A DNA stretch of 64,000 bases from an uncultured Eubacteriales bacterium (GCA_949077035.1 CARUPR010000002.1:8670-72669), one strand, 5' to 3'. Numbered from the stretch's first letter, positions 43,190 to 52,614 are shown. The notes: generated by a model from the letters alone, not told the origin. A program made the numbers and translations.

Positions 43190-43216
43190 ATTATACTCGG
43201 GGGGGGGAATTGTCAA
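43190..43216 (-). promoter_or_regulatory. Promoter with homopolymeric G9/C9 spacer (candidate phase-variable)
   Basis: On the minus strand a perfect TTGACA (43216-43211) and a perfect TATAAT (43195-43190) are separated by only 15 bp, of which nine are a C run (43199-43207). Slippage by two bases would give the optimal 17 bp. It drives the DUF4116 gene. Confidence 0.8.
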
Positions 43217-43331
43217 GCCCTTTTTTTAAAATTCATAAAAAATTTGACTATTCTAAAAACAGAGCTTGTCACATAATTTTAATATATGAAAGCTTGTCTT
43301 TCTAAATATTTAAAATGGAGTATGGTCAAAA

Positions 43332-44777
43332 GTGGCCATTAAATGTGAATTAGTGAAAAAAAATCTTAAAGGAACAACTAAATTTTTTTATGGTATAGGT
43401 GGGCTGGGTTATAGCTCTATGTCACAAACCCTAAATAGTTTTATCATGTTTTTTGCAACGGCTGTTATGGGCATTTCGGGGTCATTGGTGGGTATTGCAA
43501 TTGCAATTTCTTCGCTATGGGATGGCGTCAGTGACCCTTTGATTGGTCATCTTTCTGATAATACAAAAAACAAATTTTTTGGTAAGCGATTGGGTTTTAT
43601 GTTTTTTGGTATTTTTGCCATAGCATTTTTAAATATTTGCATTTGGTCCATGCCGGCTGCACTGCCTGAAATGGGAAAGTTTTTTTGGCTTTTGATAGGT
43701 ATGCTTGCCATTGAAAGTGCCAATACCTGTTTCGGAACACCCTATGCAGCATTGGCAATCGATATTGCGCCAGATTATAATGAGCAATCAAAATTGCAGG
43801 GGTTTAAAACTGTTTTTAATATCATAGGAATGATTTTGCCAAATATTTTAATGTATTTTTTCATGTCGTCAATTTCACTCAGCATACAGACAGGATTTAC
43901 TCAACAAGGTTATATAAAAATTGCATATATTAATTCATTTTTGCTTATAGGTCTTGGTCTTATCACAATATTTTCAACTTTAAAACATATAAGAAAAAAC
44001 AAGATTTATAGTATAGAACAGCCTAAAGAGAAATTTGAATTTACAAAATTGATGACAGGCTATTTCAGTGTGCTTAAGAAGAAGGATTTTAGGGCGGTTA
44101 TATTAGGTTATTCTTTTGCAACAATTGCTTCATGCTTTTTGACATCTGTAGGTATGCATCTTTTCACATATTGTTATCATTTTTCAAGCACCCAAATTTC
44201 CTTTGTTTTGATTTCACTTTTTGGTGGTGCAATTGCATCACAACCGCTTTGGGTTTACCTTTCAAAAAGAATGGAAAAAAAGAGGGCTTTGATTATCTCC
44301 CTTTCAACCATAGTCTTAGGCATTTTTATGACTGTGATTACATTTTTGTTTCGTGATTATATTCCAAATGAGGCAATGTTTTATATTGCGATAATCTGCC
44401 TTATCTGTTGTGGAATAGGAGCAGGAGCAATGTATTCAATACCATTTTCTATGTATGCCGATGTGGTGACTTTAGAGCAGTTTAAAACAGGTCAAAACAA
44501 TGCAGGCGCCTATACTGGTTATTTTACTTTTACCTATAATCTTGCCAATTCATTTGCTCTATTAATTGTGGGATTTTTGCTTGATTTTATCAAGTTTGAT
44601 TCAACTCAACCAATTCAAGCAATGTCTGTGCAAAGTGGTTTGGGCTTGATTGTCTTCTTTGGTTGCACAATTTTCTTTTCCTTGGCAATTATGGTATTTT
44701 CAAAGTTTTCTGTCAAAAGGGCAGATGTTTTAAAAATTCAGATGAAAGAGATGAAAAAAACAAAAAATAATGATTAA
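43332..44777 (+). CDS. GPH-family (glycoside-pentoside-hexuronide) cation symporter
   Basis: 481 residues with about 12 membrane helices, an MFS-fold sugar transporter. The GPH hallmarks are the N-terminal GIGGLGYSSMSQTLNSF segment, WDGVSDPLIGHLSDNTKNKFFGKR after helix 2, and the late PFSMYADVVTLEQFKTGQNNAGAYTGYF motif. The sugar is unknown and no glycosidase is nearby. The start is a GTG with GGAG 12 nt upstream. It overlaps the frame of the following lipoprotein only if a long start is used. Confidence 0.88.
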   Translation: MAIKCELVKKNLKGTTKFFYGIGGLGYSSMSQTLNSFIMFFATAVMGISGSLVGIAIAISSLWDGVSDPLIGHLSDNTKNKFFGKRLGFMFFGIFAIAFLNICIWSMPAALPEMGKFFWLLIGMLAIESANTCFGTPYAALAIDIAPDYNEQSKLQGFKTVFNIIGMILPNILMYFFMSSISLSIQTGFTQQGYIKIAYINSFLLIGLGLITIFSTLKHIRKNKIYSIEQPKEKFEFTKLMTGYFSVLKKKDFRAVILGYSFATIASCFLTSVGMHLFTYCYHFSSTQISFVLISLFGGAIASQPLWVYLSKRMEKKRALIISLSTIVLGIFMTVITFLFRDYIPNEAMFYIAIICLICCGIGAGAMYSIPFSMYADVVTLEQFKTGQNNAGAYTGYFTFTYNLANSFALLIVGFLLDFIKFDSTQPIQAMSVQSGLGLIVFFGCTIFFSLAIMVFSKFSVKRADVLKIQMKEMKKTKNND

Positions 44778-44814
44778 AATATTTTTTCCTGCAAATTATA
44801 AGTTTGAGGTAAAA

Positions 44815-45336
44815 ATGAAATTTTTAAAATCTACTTTAACAATAATTCTTGTTCTTGTCTGTCTTTTTATGTGTGGCTGCAAAGATAAAAACTTGATTCA
44901 GCCGACAATGGAAAGAGATAATTACAATACAGGTGGAAATCTGACCTTTGTCTATGATGAAATTTCTCATCTTGCTATTTTTGGTGGCGAAGGCGAGGTT
45001 GTTCAATTTTATCAAGAAGATATTGCAAAAGGGTGGAAGGAAAAGGGAAATAGAATTGGATTTCAAATTTTTGTCCCTAAAGGTGTAAAAGATTATAAAT
45101 CTGGTTGTGCTTATTGGAATGGCGAAAAGCTTAACCCAGATGACTATATTACTTTGCAGGAAGGTCAGAATTTGGTTGCATCTTTTCAGCCTTTAGTTGA
45201 TAAGAATAAAGATAAGTATGATTTAAAAATTGTTTGGGAAGATGGTAAAAATGAACAAATGTATAATATAGTCATAGCTTCTGGGACATTTTTTATGAAT
45301 GAAGTTGATTTAAATGGAAGTTTAGAAGAAAATTAA
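44815..45336 (+). CDS. Putative lipoprotein
   Basis: 173 residues from the ATG at 44815 (GAGGTAAAA upstream). Lys-rich start, hydrophobic core IILVLVCLFM and a Cys-containing lipobox-like CGC (about residue 20) suggest export and lipid anchoring, although the -3 residue is not the usual Leu. The mature part is a small beta-rich domain with no recognisable motif. Lies 37 bp after the transporter and may be co-transcribed with it. Confidence 0.6.
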   Translation: MKFLKSTLTIILVLVCLFMCGCKDKNLIQPTMERDNYNTGGNLTFVYDEISHLAIFGGEGEVVQFYQEDIAKGWKEKGNRIGFQIFVPKGVKDYKSGCAYWNGEKLNPDDYITLQEGQNLVASFQPLVDKNKDKYDLKIVWEDGKNEQMYNIVIASGTFFMNEVDLNGSLEEN

Positions 45337-45344
45337 AATAATTA

Positions 45345-45380
45345 AAAAAATCTACGAAAACTTCGTAGATTTCTTTTTTG
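45345..45380. terminator. Bidirectional terminator
   Basis: AAATCTACGAA pairs with TTCGTAGATTT with A and T tracts on both sides; shared by the lipoprotein gene and the converging collagen-like gene. Confidence 0.85.
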
Positions 45381-45388
45381 TCTATGCT

Positions 45389-47002
45389 TTATGCCAATTG
45401 AATTATTGAAAGGGTAGCTCCAGCACCGGCTTGCAATACTGCCGCTGTAACAAGTCCAAACAATTGTAATGAAATTGTAGAGCCTGCTGTTAGGTTTGCT
45501 ATCACACTATTGTTGAAACTTGAAATTGTAAGAAGTGGCTGTATAGTTGATGGAGGATATGCTGTTCCATTAATCATAATTCTTGAGCCTGCGGCTACAC
45601 CAGCTGTAAGATGAATTTCATAGTTTATTTGGTATTTTCCAGCTGTTGCAACTGTAAATACTGTGTTTGCTCCATTTGGTGTAATGCCAGCTGTTGTAAT
45701 TTGATTGCTAGGCAATGCAATATCAGTTCCGCCTAATATTACTGCTATAGTTGGCGAAGTAGTATTTGCTGCAAAGGCAGAGTTTGCAGTTATATTAGGT
45801 CCAGTAGCTCCAGTTGCCCCAGTCGCTCCGGTAGAGCCAGTAGGACCGGTAATACTTAAACCAGCAGCCCCAGTTGCCCCAGTAGGACCAGTAGGGCCAG
45901 TAGGACCGGTAGGTCCGGTAGGTCCGGTTGCACCAGTCGCACCGGTAGCACCAGTAATACTTAAACCAGCAGCCCCAGTAGGACCTGTTGCGCCAGTGGC
46001 TCCAGTTACTCCAGTCGCGCCGGTGGCACCAGTTATACTAAGTCCGTCAATACCAGTAGCTCCTGTAGGTCCGGTTGGACCGGTAGCGCCGGTAGGGCCG
46101 GTAGGGCCGGTTGGTCCAGTAGGTCCTGTTGGACCGGTAATGCTTGTTCCAGTTGCGCCGGTAGGACCGGTAGGACCTTCAGGACCTGGAACGCCTTGAA
46201 GTCCTTGAATACCTTGGGCACCAGTAGGCCCAGTTACGCCAGTAGGTCCAGTTACGCCAGTGGCTCCAGTCGCACCAGTAGGACCAGTAGGGCCGGTGGC
46301 ACCAGTTATACTAAGTCCGTCAATACCAGTCGCTCCAGTAGGTCCGGTTGGACCGGTAGCACCAGTTGGACCGGTTGGTCCAGTCGCGCCGGTAGGACCT
46401 GTAATGCTTGTTCCAGTTACGCCTGTTGGACCGGTAGGACCTTGAGGACCTGGAACACCTTGAAGTCCTTGAATACCTTGAGGACCAGTAGGACCAGTTC
46501 CGCCAGTAGGACCTGTTGCGCCAGTGGCGCCAGTGGCTCCGGTAGCACCAGTAGGGCCGGTGGCACCAGTTATACTAAGTCCGTCAATACCAGTCGCTCC
46601 AGTAGGTCCGGTTGGACCGGTAGCACCAGTTGGACCGGTTGGTCCAGTCGCGCCGGTAGGACCTGTAATGCTTGTTCCAGTTGCGCCTGTTGGACCAGTT
46701 GGACCTTGAGGACCTGGAACGCCTTGAAGTCCTTGAACACCTTGAGGGCCGGTAGGACCAATTAAACCATTAGCACCGGTAGGGCCTGTTGCTCCAGTTG
46801 GACCGGTTGCACCTGTGACACCAGTTATACTTGGTCCAGTTGCACCAGTCGGGCCGGTTGCTCCTACAGGACCTGCAGGGCCGGTTGGACCTTGAGGACC
46901 GCGTGGGCCGGGGATTGGCATAGAAGGCATATTACAGTGAAAGTGGTGGCAGCAGTTTGGATGCCAGCCACAACATCTATTGTTTCCATTAAAAAAAGTC
47001 AT
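45389..47002 (-). CDS. Collagen-like (GXT-repeat) BclA-type surface/exosporium protein
   Basis: 537 residues. A short Cys/His-rich head (residues 4-27) precedes about 380 residues of Gly-X-Thr triplets, mostly GPT/GAT, broken by recurring (S)ITG interruptions. A C-terminal ~130-residue domain (AVILGGTDIALPSNQITT... to SIIQLA) matches the BclA/C1q-like trimerisation domain. No classical signal peptide, as is usual for exosporium filaments. Thr-rich collagen tracts are commonly O-glycosylated. The ATG at 47002 was chosen for GAGGAAAA upstream. Three 264-bp internal repeats are present. Confidence 0.9.
   Translation of the reverse strand: MTFFNGNNRCCGWHPNCCHHFHCNMPSMPIPGPRGPQGPTGPAGPVGATGPTGATGPSITGVTGATGPTGATGPTGANGLIGPTGPQGVQGLQGVPGPQGPTGPTGATGTSITGPTGATGPTGPTGATGPTGPTGATGIDGLSITGATGPTGATGATGATGATGPTGGTGPTGPQGIQGLQGVPGPQGPTGPTGVTGTSITGPTGATGPTGPTGATGPTGPTGATGIDGLSITGATGPTGPTGATGATGVTGPTGVTGPTGAQGIQGLQGVPGPEGPTGPTGATGTSITGPTGPTGPTGPTGPTGATGPTGPTGATGIDGLSITGATGATGVTGATGATGPTGAAGLSITGATGATGATGPTGPTGPTGPTGPTGATGAAGLSITGPTGSTGATGATGATGPNITANSAFAANTTSPTIAVILGGTDIALPSNQITTAGITPNGANTVFTVATAGKYQINYEIHLTAGVAAGSRIMINGTAYPPSTIQPLLTISSFNNSVIANLTAGSTISLQLFGLVTAAVLQAGAGATLSIIQLA
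46030..46790 (-). repeat. Three 264-bp (88-codon) tandem repeats in the collagen region
   Basis: The block beginning G(I/V)QGLQGVPGP recurs at anchors 46192, 46456 and 46720, exactly 264 bp apart, and each copy contains TGTSITG and GIDGLSITG interruptions at the same offsets. Confidence 0.85.
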
Positions 47003-47149
47003 AATATTTTCCTCTAAGGCAAACAAAAAGCTTGCCTACTCTCATATTATTCAAAACAATAGTGAAATGTTTATATAATATATAATTAAATAATTATGAC
47101 AAAAATCTTAGAAAAAAATATAAAAAATAGCATAGCAGCTTATTTATAG

Positions 47150-47181
47150 CAAAAAAAATAACAGGAATTTATCCTGTTATT
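47150..47181 (-). terminator. Terminator after tRNA-Glu
   Basis: AATAACAGGA pairs with TCCTGTTATT; on the minus strand it is followed by eight T. Confidence 0.85.
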
Positions 47182-47182
47182 A

Positions 47183-47257
47183 TGGTAGCCTCAAGGGGAA
47201 TCGAACCCCTGATTCCGCCGTGAAAGGGCGATGTCTTAACCGCTTGACCATGAGGCC
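47183..47257 (-). tRNA. tRNA-Glu (anticodon TTC)
   Basis: 75 nt with encoded CCA. Acceptor GGCCTCA pairs with TGAGGCT (one G-T pair), D-arm GTC/GAC, anticodon stem TCGCC/GGCGG with loop CTTTCAC giving TTC, and T-arm AGGGGTTCGATTCCCCT. Confidence 0.96.
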
Positions 47258-47356
47258 ATACCAAAATTTATTTTTAATACTTTTTAAGTATACTCAACTT
47301 AAACTATCTTGTCAAGGGTTTTTTATATATTTTTTAATAAAAATGTTAATTTTTTT

Positions 47357-48070
47357 TCAAGTTCTTCTTGCTATTGCGGCTGCATATATACTTTTTGCTT
47401 TATTACATAGTTTTGCACAGGCTTCGATAGTCGCACCAGTTGTTATGATATCATCAACAATCAAAATATTTTTATTTTTAACAATTGAATTGTCTAAAAG
47501 TATGATTGAATTTTCTAGATTTGTTTGTCTATCATTGTAATTTAAAAGCTTTTGATTTTTAGTTTGTGTAATTTTATATAAAACATCTTTTACAGGTTTT
47601 GAAGTCAGTTTGCTAAGCTCTTCAGCTATAACTTTTGCGGGATTATAACCTCTTTTCTTAATGGTGTTTTTATGTGAAGGCACTGGAATTATGATATCAA
47701 ATTCTATCTGCTTAATTTCAAGTTGTTGGGCGATAAAATTGGCAAAGCCTTTTGCAAGATATTTTGCACCATCACTTTTGAATTGTAAAATTGCCTTTCT
47801 TACAATGCCTTCATATCTAAATGGACAAATTGCTTTTATAAAATGACGTTTTGATTTTTTACAATGGTCGCAAACGACATTATCTTCTTTTATTTGCGTG
47901 TCACATATTTGACAACGATTGCCTTCATTGAATATATCTTGTTTTAAACAATCTTTGCATATGAAATCTGAAGTAATGTCCCTGCCACAAAATATACACT
48001 TAAAGTTATCAGGAAAAAGTGTGTCAATTATTACATCTTTAATTTTTATTAAATTTCTTTTAATATTCAT
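47357..48070 (-). CDS. comF: ComF-family phosphoribosyltransferase-like protein
   Basis: 237 residues. The N-terminus has a zinc ribbon (CIFCGRDI, CKDC, then CQICDTQ and CDHCKKS). The C-terminal PRTase-like domain carries the PRPP loop ILIVDDIITTGATI. ComF proteins act in natural transformation and DNA uptake in Gram-positives. The ATG at 48070, just after AAGGAA, places it 17 bp after recD2; a longer frame overlaps recD2. Confidence 0.92.
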   Translation of the reverse strand: MNIKRNLIKIKDVIIDTLFPDNFKCIFCGRDITSDFICKDCLKQDIFNEGNRCQICDTQIKEDNVVCDHCKKSKRHFIKAICPFRYEGIVRKAILQFKSDGAKYLAKGFANFIAQQLEIKQIEFDIIIPVPSHKNTIKKRGYNPAKVIAEELSKLTSKPVKDVLYKITQTKNQKLLNYNDRQTNLENSIILLDNSIVKNKNILIVDDIITTGATIEACAKLCNKAKSIYAAAIARRT

Positions 48071-48086
48071 CTGTTCCTTAATCGAA

Positions 48087-50324
48087 TTAATCAAACAATT
48101 CTCGTATTTTCTTATCACAGGCAATCAAAAATTCTTTCAATAGAGTAAACCTTTGCACTGTATAATTGTTTGAAACCATGCGTTTTAAATTTTTCTGTTC
48201 ACCAACAATTACCACCATTTTTTTAGCTCTTGTAACCGCTGTGTAAATAAGATTTCTTGTCAATATCATGCTTGGCCCAGAAATGGCGGGTATTATTACA
48301 ATGTCAAATTCAGAGCCCTGACTTTTGTGAATTGTGATTGCATAAGCAAGCGAAAGCTGACCAATTTCAGTCCTTGGATAAAGACAACGTCTGCCATCTT
48401 CAAAGGTGACCACCATTTCTCCAGTTTGAAAGTCGATAAGCTCTACATAACCAATATCGCCATTGAAAACGCCTTCGCCTTCTTCTTCAATAAATCCAAC
48501 CTTCTTTTTCCAGACCAGATTATAATTGTTGGTTGTCTGCATAACTTTGTCGCCAACTCTAAAAATGGTGTCGCCAACTATCAATTCCATTTTTTGAATG
48601 GAAGGGGGATTAATTGCCTCTTGTAAACTTTTGTTTAGGTTGTCAATTCCACAAATGCCTGCTTTTAAGGGTGCAAGGACTTGAATTTGTTGGGATGAAA
48701 GACCGGTAAATTTTGGTAGCCTTCTGACAACCATATCTACAATTGAATTTTTCATAGCACCAATGTCAATTCTTTCTTCAAAAAAGAAATCCTTAGAAGA
48801 ATTGTCTATATAGGGCATCTTGCCAGAATTGATAAGGTGGGCATTGGTTATAATCAGACTGTCATCACTTTGTCGGAATATTTTTGTAAGCATTGAAACT
48901 TTGATAATTCCACTTTTTATAATGTCATCAAGAACATTTCCAGCACCTACACTTGGCAACTGGTCTTTATCACCAACTAAAATTAGTTTGCAATCACGAG
49001 GAAGTGCTTTGCAAAGATGATTCATGACTGCAACATCCACCATAGAAACCTCATCCACTATTACCGCATTGACTTTGAAGGTGTTGTTTTCATTATAAAC
49101 AAAACGACTGATGGCATTTATGTCACCCGAAGCCACCTCAAGAGCTCTGTGGATTGTTTTTCCTTCCTCACCAGTGCTGTCAGAAAGTCTTTTAGAAGCT
49201 CTGCCAGTTGGTGCAAGCAAAAGATATTTTTGGTCATTTTGTTTTAATATTTCAATGATACATTTTATTATGGTGGTCTTTCCAGTTCCCGGTCCACCGG
49301 TAATAACCGATACACCATTGTTGATAGAATTGATTATTGCCGTCTTTTGTTCTTCATGAAAAACAATGTTAAATTTTTCTTCAAAGTGCTTTATATCGTC
49401 ATCAATGTTTTTTGTTTGGGTGAGAATAGAACTATTTAATAATGCAAGTTTTTGTGCAATAGCATTTTCATAGAAATAATACTTAGATGGCGCAACAATT
49501 TCTTGCCCATTATGCCCCATAATCATAATTGACTTATCAAGGGTAAGATTTGAAAGTGCTTCATCAAATAGCTGAGTATTTTCTTCATTGTCAAGCTCTA
49601 AAAGTTGGGCGGCTTGAGAAAGCAACATATTTTTTGGCAGGTATGTATTGCCAGTTTTTTCAACAGAAGAATTTAAAGTGTGAATAATTCCTGCCCGAAC
49701 TCTATATTCGCTGTTTTGGGCTATTCCAATTGATTTTGCAATTTTGTCAGCAGTTGAAAATCCAATTCCAGAAATATCTTCAACAAGTCGATAGGGATTA
49801 TTTTTGACAATGTCTATGGTTTTGCTTCCATAAATTTCATAGATTTTAAGCGACATATTTGTTGTTATGTTATACTTTTGAAGAAACATAACAGCATTTT
49901 GCATTTTCTTAAGTTCTTTAAATTTTTCACCAATTTCCATTGCCTTTTTCATAGAAATGTTTTTCACTTCAGAAAGGGAGGCGGGAGAAAACTCGATTAT
50001 ATCAAATGTCTGCTCTTTAAAATGCTTGACAATATTTTTAGCTGTTGCCGGTCCAACACCTTTGATAAGACCTGAAGAAAGATATCTTTCAATTCCGGCA
50101 AGAGAGGTGGGAAGGACAACTTCATAAGAGGTGAAGGCAAATTGATAACCATATTTAGAGTTGTTTACATATTCGCCTTCAAGCGAAAGATTCTCGCCCA
50201 CGTTTGCATTGACAAGTTTACCCACGCAAGGCACTGACGTGGATTTAAAATCAAGTATAAAAACAGTATAACCATTTTGGTCATTTCTAAAAATAATTTC
50301 TTCTATAGGTCCTTCAATATGCAT
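48087..50324 (-). CDS. recD2: RecD2-type ATP-dependent DNA helicase
   Basis: 745 residues of the RecBC-independent RecD2 type: N-terminal OB-like and helix-hairpin-helix regions (SSGLIKGVGPATAKNIVKHF), then SF1B helicase motifs GGPGTGKTTI (Walker A, near residue 345), VDEVSMVD (Walker B), VGDKDQLPSVGAG and the C-terminal AYAITIHKSQGSEFD. It unwinds DNA 5' to 3' in repair. No Shine-Dalgarno site precedes the ATG and the promoter -10 lies 6 bp upstream, suggesting a leaderless transcript. Confidence 0.95.
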   Translation of the reverse strand: MHIEGPIEEIIFRNDQNGYTVFILDFKSTSVPCVGKLVNANVGENLSLEGEYVNNSKYGYQFAFTSYEVVLPTSLAGIERYLSSGLIKGVGPATAKNIVKHFKEQTFDIIEFSPASLSEVKNISMKKAMEIGEKFKELKKMQNAVMFLQKYNITTNMSLKIYEIYGSKTIDIVKNNPYRLVEDISGIGFSTADKIAKSIGIAQNSEYRVRAGIIHTLNSSVEKTGNTYLPKNMLLSQAAQLLELDNEENTQLFDEALSNLTLDKSIMIMGHNGQEIVAPSKYYFYENAIAQKLALLNSSILTQTKNIDDDIKHFEEKFNIVFHEEQKTAIINSINNGVSVITGGPGTGKTTIIKCIIEILKQNDQKYLLLAPTGRASKRLSDSTGEEGKTIHRALEVASGDINAISRFVYNENNTFKVNAVIVDEVSMVDVAVMNHLCKALPRDCKLILVGDKDQLPSVGAGNVLDDIIKSGIIKVSMLTKIFRQSDDSLIITNAHLINSGKMPYIDNSSKDFFFEERIDIGAMKNSIVDMVVRRLPKFTGLSSQQIQVLAPLKAGICGIDNLNKSLQEAINPPSIQKMELIVGDTIFRVGDKVMQTTNNYNLVWKKKVGFIEEEGEGVFNGDIGYVELIDFQTGEMVVTFEDGRRCLYPRTEIGQLSLAYAITIHKSQGSEFDIVIIPAISGPSMILTRNLIYTAVTRAKKMVVIVGEQKNLKRMVSNNYTVQRFTLLKEFLIACDKKIRELFD

Positions 50325-50330
50325 GATTAT

Positions 50331-50360
50331 ATTTTAATATCAAATAGCCTTAAAAATCAA
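50331..50360 (-). promoter_or_regulatory. recD2 promoter, apparently leaderless
   Basis: On the minus strand TTGATT (50360-50355), 18-bp spacer, TAAAAT (50336-50331), then ATAATC and the ATG. Transcription would start at or within a base of the start codon. Confidence 0.5.
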
Positions 50361-50510
50361 CTAAAAAACACTTGCAATTCAAAAAATTTTTTTATATACT
50401 ATATTAGAAACCAAAAGAAAAACTGGTGGACAAAACAAATTGATTTGGTCTGATAAATTTTAAAAGCTTTGTCAAACTTAAATTGAAAAATAAAAGAACA
50501 AGAGAGAACT

Positions 50511-50894
50511 ATGAAAAGAGCGAGTAATTTAATTGAAATTGAATCTTTACTTGAAAATTTAATGAAAAAAAATTGTAAAAGTGGTATTTTAAGAATGAAA
50601 ATACTATTCTTTAGTCGTCTTTATGAAAATTTATCTATAAGTATGATAATTGAAAAGTTGGGTATACAAAAGACTAATTTTGCACTTATGAGCTCTATGC
50701 TTGAGAAAGAGGGCTGCTTGATTATAAAAAAATCAAATTTAGATAGAAGATGTAGGGTGATTGAACTTACCGAAAAAGGTAATCAAGAACTTGATAATTA
50801 TCTAAAAGAAATCGACAAAAATATAGGTGCAACTTCACCAGAGCTTGATTATGCAATAGAAATTTTGGGCAAATATTTAAATAAGATAATATAA
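50511..50894 (+). CDS. MarR-family winged-helix regulator
   Basis: 127 residues. The MarR fold is suggested by LSISMIIEKLGIQKTNFALMSSMLEKEGCLIIKKSNLDRRCRVIELTEKG, in which the LDRR wing and ELTEKG are diagnostic. The N-terminal helix is shorter than usual. Ligand unknown. No operon partner: recD2 is divergent and cysS lies 240 bp downstream. Confidence 0.85.
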   Translation: MKRASNLIEIESLLENLMKKNCKSGILRMKILFFSRLYENLSISMIIEKLGIQKTNFALMSSMLEKEGCLIIKKSNLDRRCRVIELTEKGNQELDNYLKEIDKNIGATSPELDYAIEILGKYLNKII

Positions 50895-50930
50895 TATTAT
50901 TATAAGTTTTATTACATACTTGCAGAAACT

Positions 50931-51011
50931 ATTATTTAAAAAATAATGATAAACCAATCAACAAAGAATCAACGAAAAAAGAAAATTATTTAAAAAATAA
51001 TGATAAACCAA
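50931..51011. repeat. 27-bp direct repeat with internal hairpin
   Basis: A 27-bp unit starting ATTATTTAAAAAATAATGAT is repeated exactly at 50931-50957 and 50985-51011 (period 54). Each unit includes the palindrome ATTATTT n3 AAATAAT. Confidence 0.7.
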
Positions 51012-51133
51012 AAAACGATAAAAATGAAAATTATCAATAAATAATCAAAAAATCATTAAAAAATTCAAAAAAATCATTAAAATTAAGCAAATTTATCGTT
51101 TTTAATAAAAATTATGCCTAAAAAGAGGGAATT

Positions 51134-52531
51134 ATGATAAAATTTTATAATACATTGACAAGACGAAAGGAAGAGTTTCAGCCTATTGAAAAAAACAAAG
51201 TTAAAATGTATGCCTGTGGAATTACTGTTTCAGGGAATGCTCATATCGGTCATCTTTATCAAGCTATGATATACGATATCATAAGGAAGGTTTTAATTAG
51301 AGAGGGCTATGAGGTATTATATGCCAGAAATTATACCGATATTGATGATAAAATCATTGCAAAAGCAAATGAATTAGGGGTAAATTCTGATGATTATGCC
51401 AAAGAAATGATTGAAAAAATCAATGAAGAAATGAAATATTTTCAGGTTGATGAGCCAAATATTTGGTTGAAAGCGACAGAAAATATCGAAAATATCATCA
51501 ATTTTATCGATAAACTTGTAAAAAAAGGCTTTGCTTATCCAACTAAAAAGGGAGATGTATATTTTGCAGTTGAAAATTTTCATCGCTATGGTGCACTTTC
51601 AAACAGAAATTTGGAAGATGCAAAAAATGGTTATAGGATAGATAATGATGAAGAAAAATTAAATCCTCTCGATTTTGCGCTCTGGAAGAGTGCAAAAGAG
51701 GGTGAGCCTTTCTGGATTTCGCCTTGGGGAAAGGGCAGACCTGGTTGGCATATTGAATGTTCAACTATGAATATGCAGGCTTTTGGAGAACAAATTGATA
51801 TCCATGGTGGTGGCAGAGATTTAATATTCCCTCATCATGAAAATGAAATTGCTCAGACTGAAGCTTTGACAGGAAAACAATTTTCAAAATATTGGATTCA
51901 TAATGGTCTTATTAAGGTTGAAGGTCAAAAAATGAGCAAGAGTTTGGGAAACACCATAACTTTAGAGCAGTTAAAGAAAAACTATCATCCAGAGGTTGTA
52001 AAGTTTGCACTATTGCAAAATAGTTATCGCAGTGACATAAATATCACCGAGGCAAATTTCAAGCAAGCTGAAAAACATATTGGAGGTTTTTATCAAGTTT
52101 TATCTGAAATTGAAGAAAAATTTGATTTAAAACAGGAAAAAAAGGAAGAAAAATATCAAAAAGATGTAATTGAAGCTATGCAAGATGATTTCAACACACC
52201 AAAAGCACTTTCTTATTTGTTTGAAATTTTCAAAAAAATGCAAAAGAAAATTGATGAAAATGATGCAAGTGTGGTAGAAGATTATTGGGGTGTGAAAGAG
52301 GCATATAAAGATTTAGGTTTGTTTATGGGCAATTCTAAAGAAGTGCTTGAGTTTATAAAAAACAAAAATCAAGAGGAAATATCTGACGAAATTAAAATGC
52401 TTGCTGAAAATAGATGGCAGGCAAAAAAGGATAGAAACTTTGCTTTGGCTGACAGCTTAAGAGAAAAGTTGCTTGAAAAAGGTTTTGTAATCAAAGACAG
52501 CAAAGATGGCTATGAAATTCAAAAGATATAA
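51134..52531 (+). CDS. cysS: Cysteinyl-tRNA synthetase
   Basis: Class I synthetase charging tRNA-Cys. The 465-residue protein has YACGITVSGNAHIGHL near residue 27 (HIGH motif and zinc Cys), the second zinc cluster WHIECSTM and DIHGGGRDLIFPHHENEIAQ, and KMSKS near residue 268. Length is normal. AGAGGGAA precedes the ATG. Not in an operon. Confidence 0.97.
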   Translation: MIKFYNTLTRRKEEFQPIEKNKVKMYACGITVSGNAHIGHLYQAMIYDIIRKVLIREGYEVLYARNYTDIDDKIIAKANELGVNSDDYAKEMIEKINEEMKYFQVDEPNIWLKATENIENIINFIDKLVKKGFAYPTKKGDVYFAVENFHRYGALSNRNLEDAKNGYRIDNDEEKLNPLDFALWKSAKEGEPFWISPWGKGRPGWHIECSTMNMQAFGEQIDIHGGGRDLIFPHHENEIAQTEALTGKQFSKYWIHNGLIKVEGQKMSKSLGNTITLEQLKKNYHPEVVKFALLQNSYRSDINITEANFKQAEKHIGGFYQVLSEIEEKFDLKQEKKEEKYQKDVIEAMQDDFNTPKALSYLFEIFKKMQKKIDENDASVVEDYWGVKEAYKDLGLFMGNSKEVLEFIKNKNQEEISDEIKMLAENRWQAKKDRNFALADSLREKLLEKGFVIKDSKDGYEIQKI

Positions 52532-52586
52532 CAAAAAAACAAAATATATAATAAAGTAAATAAAAAGATAAATTAAAAATTATTTT

Positions 52587-52614
52587 AAAAGGTGCAACTT
52601 ATTGCACTTTTTTT
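52587..52614 (+). terminator. Terminator after cysS
   Basis: GTGCAA pairs with TTGCAC, extended by A/T pairs, followed by seven T. Confidence 0.75.

Noticed and set aside
45705..46765. Long plus-strand reading frames opposite the collagen-like gene
   Set aside because: They are antisense to GXT repeats and simply mirror their periodicity (APVGPV and similar); no start signals of their own.
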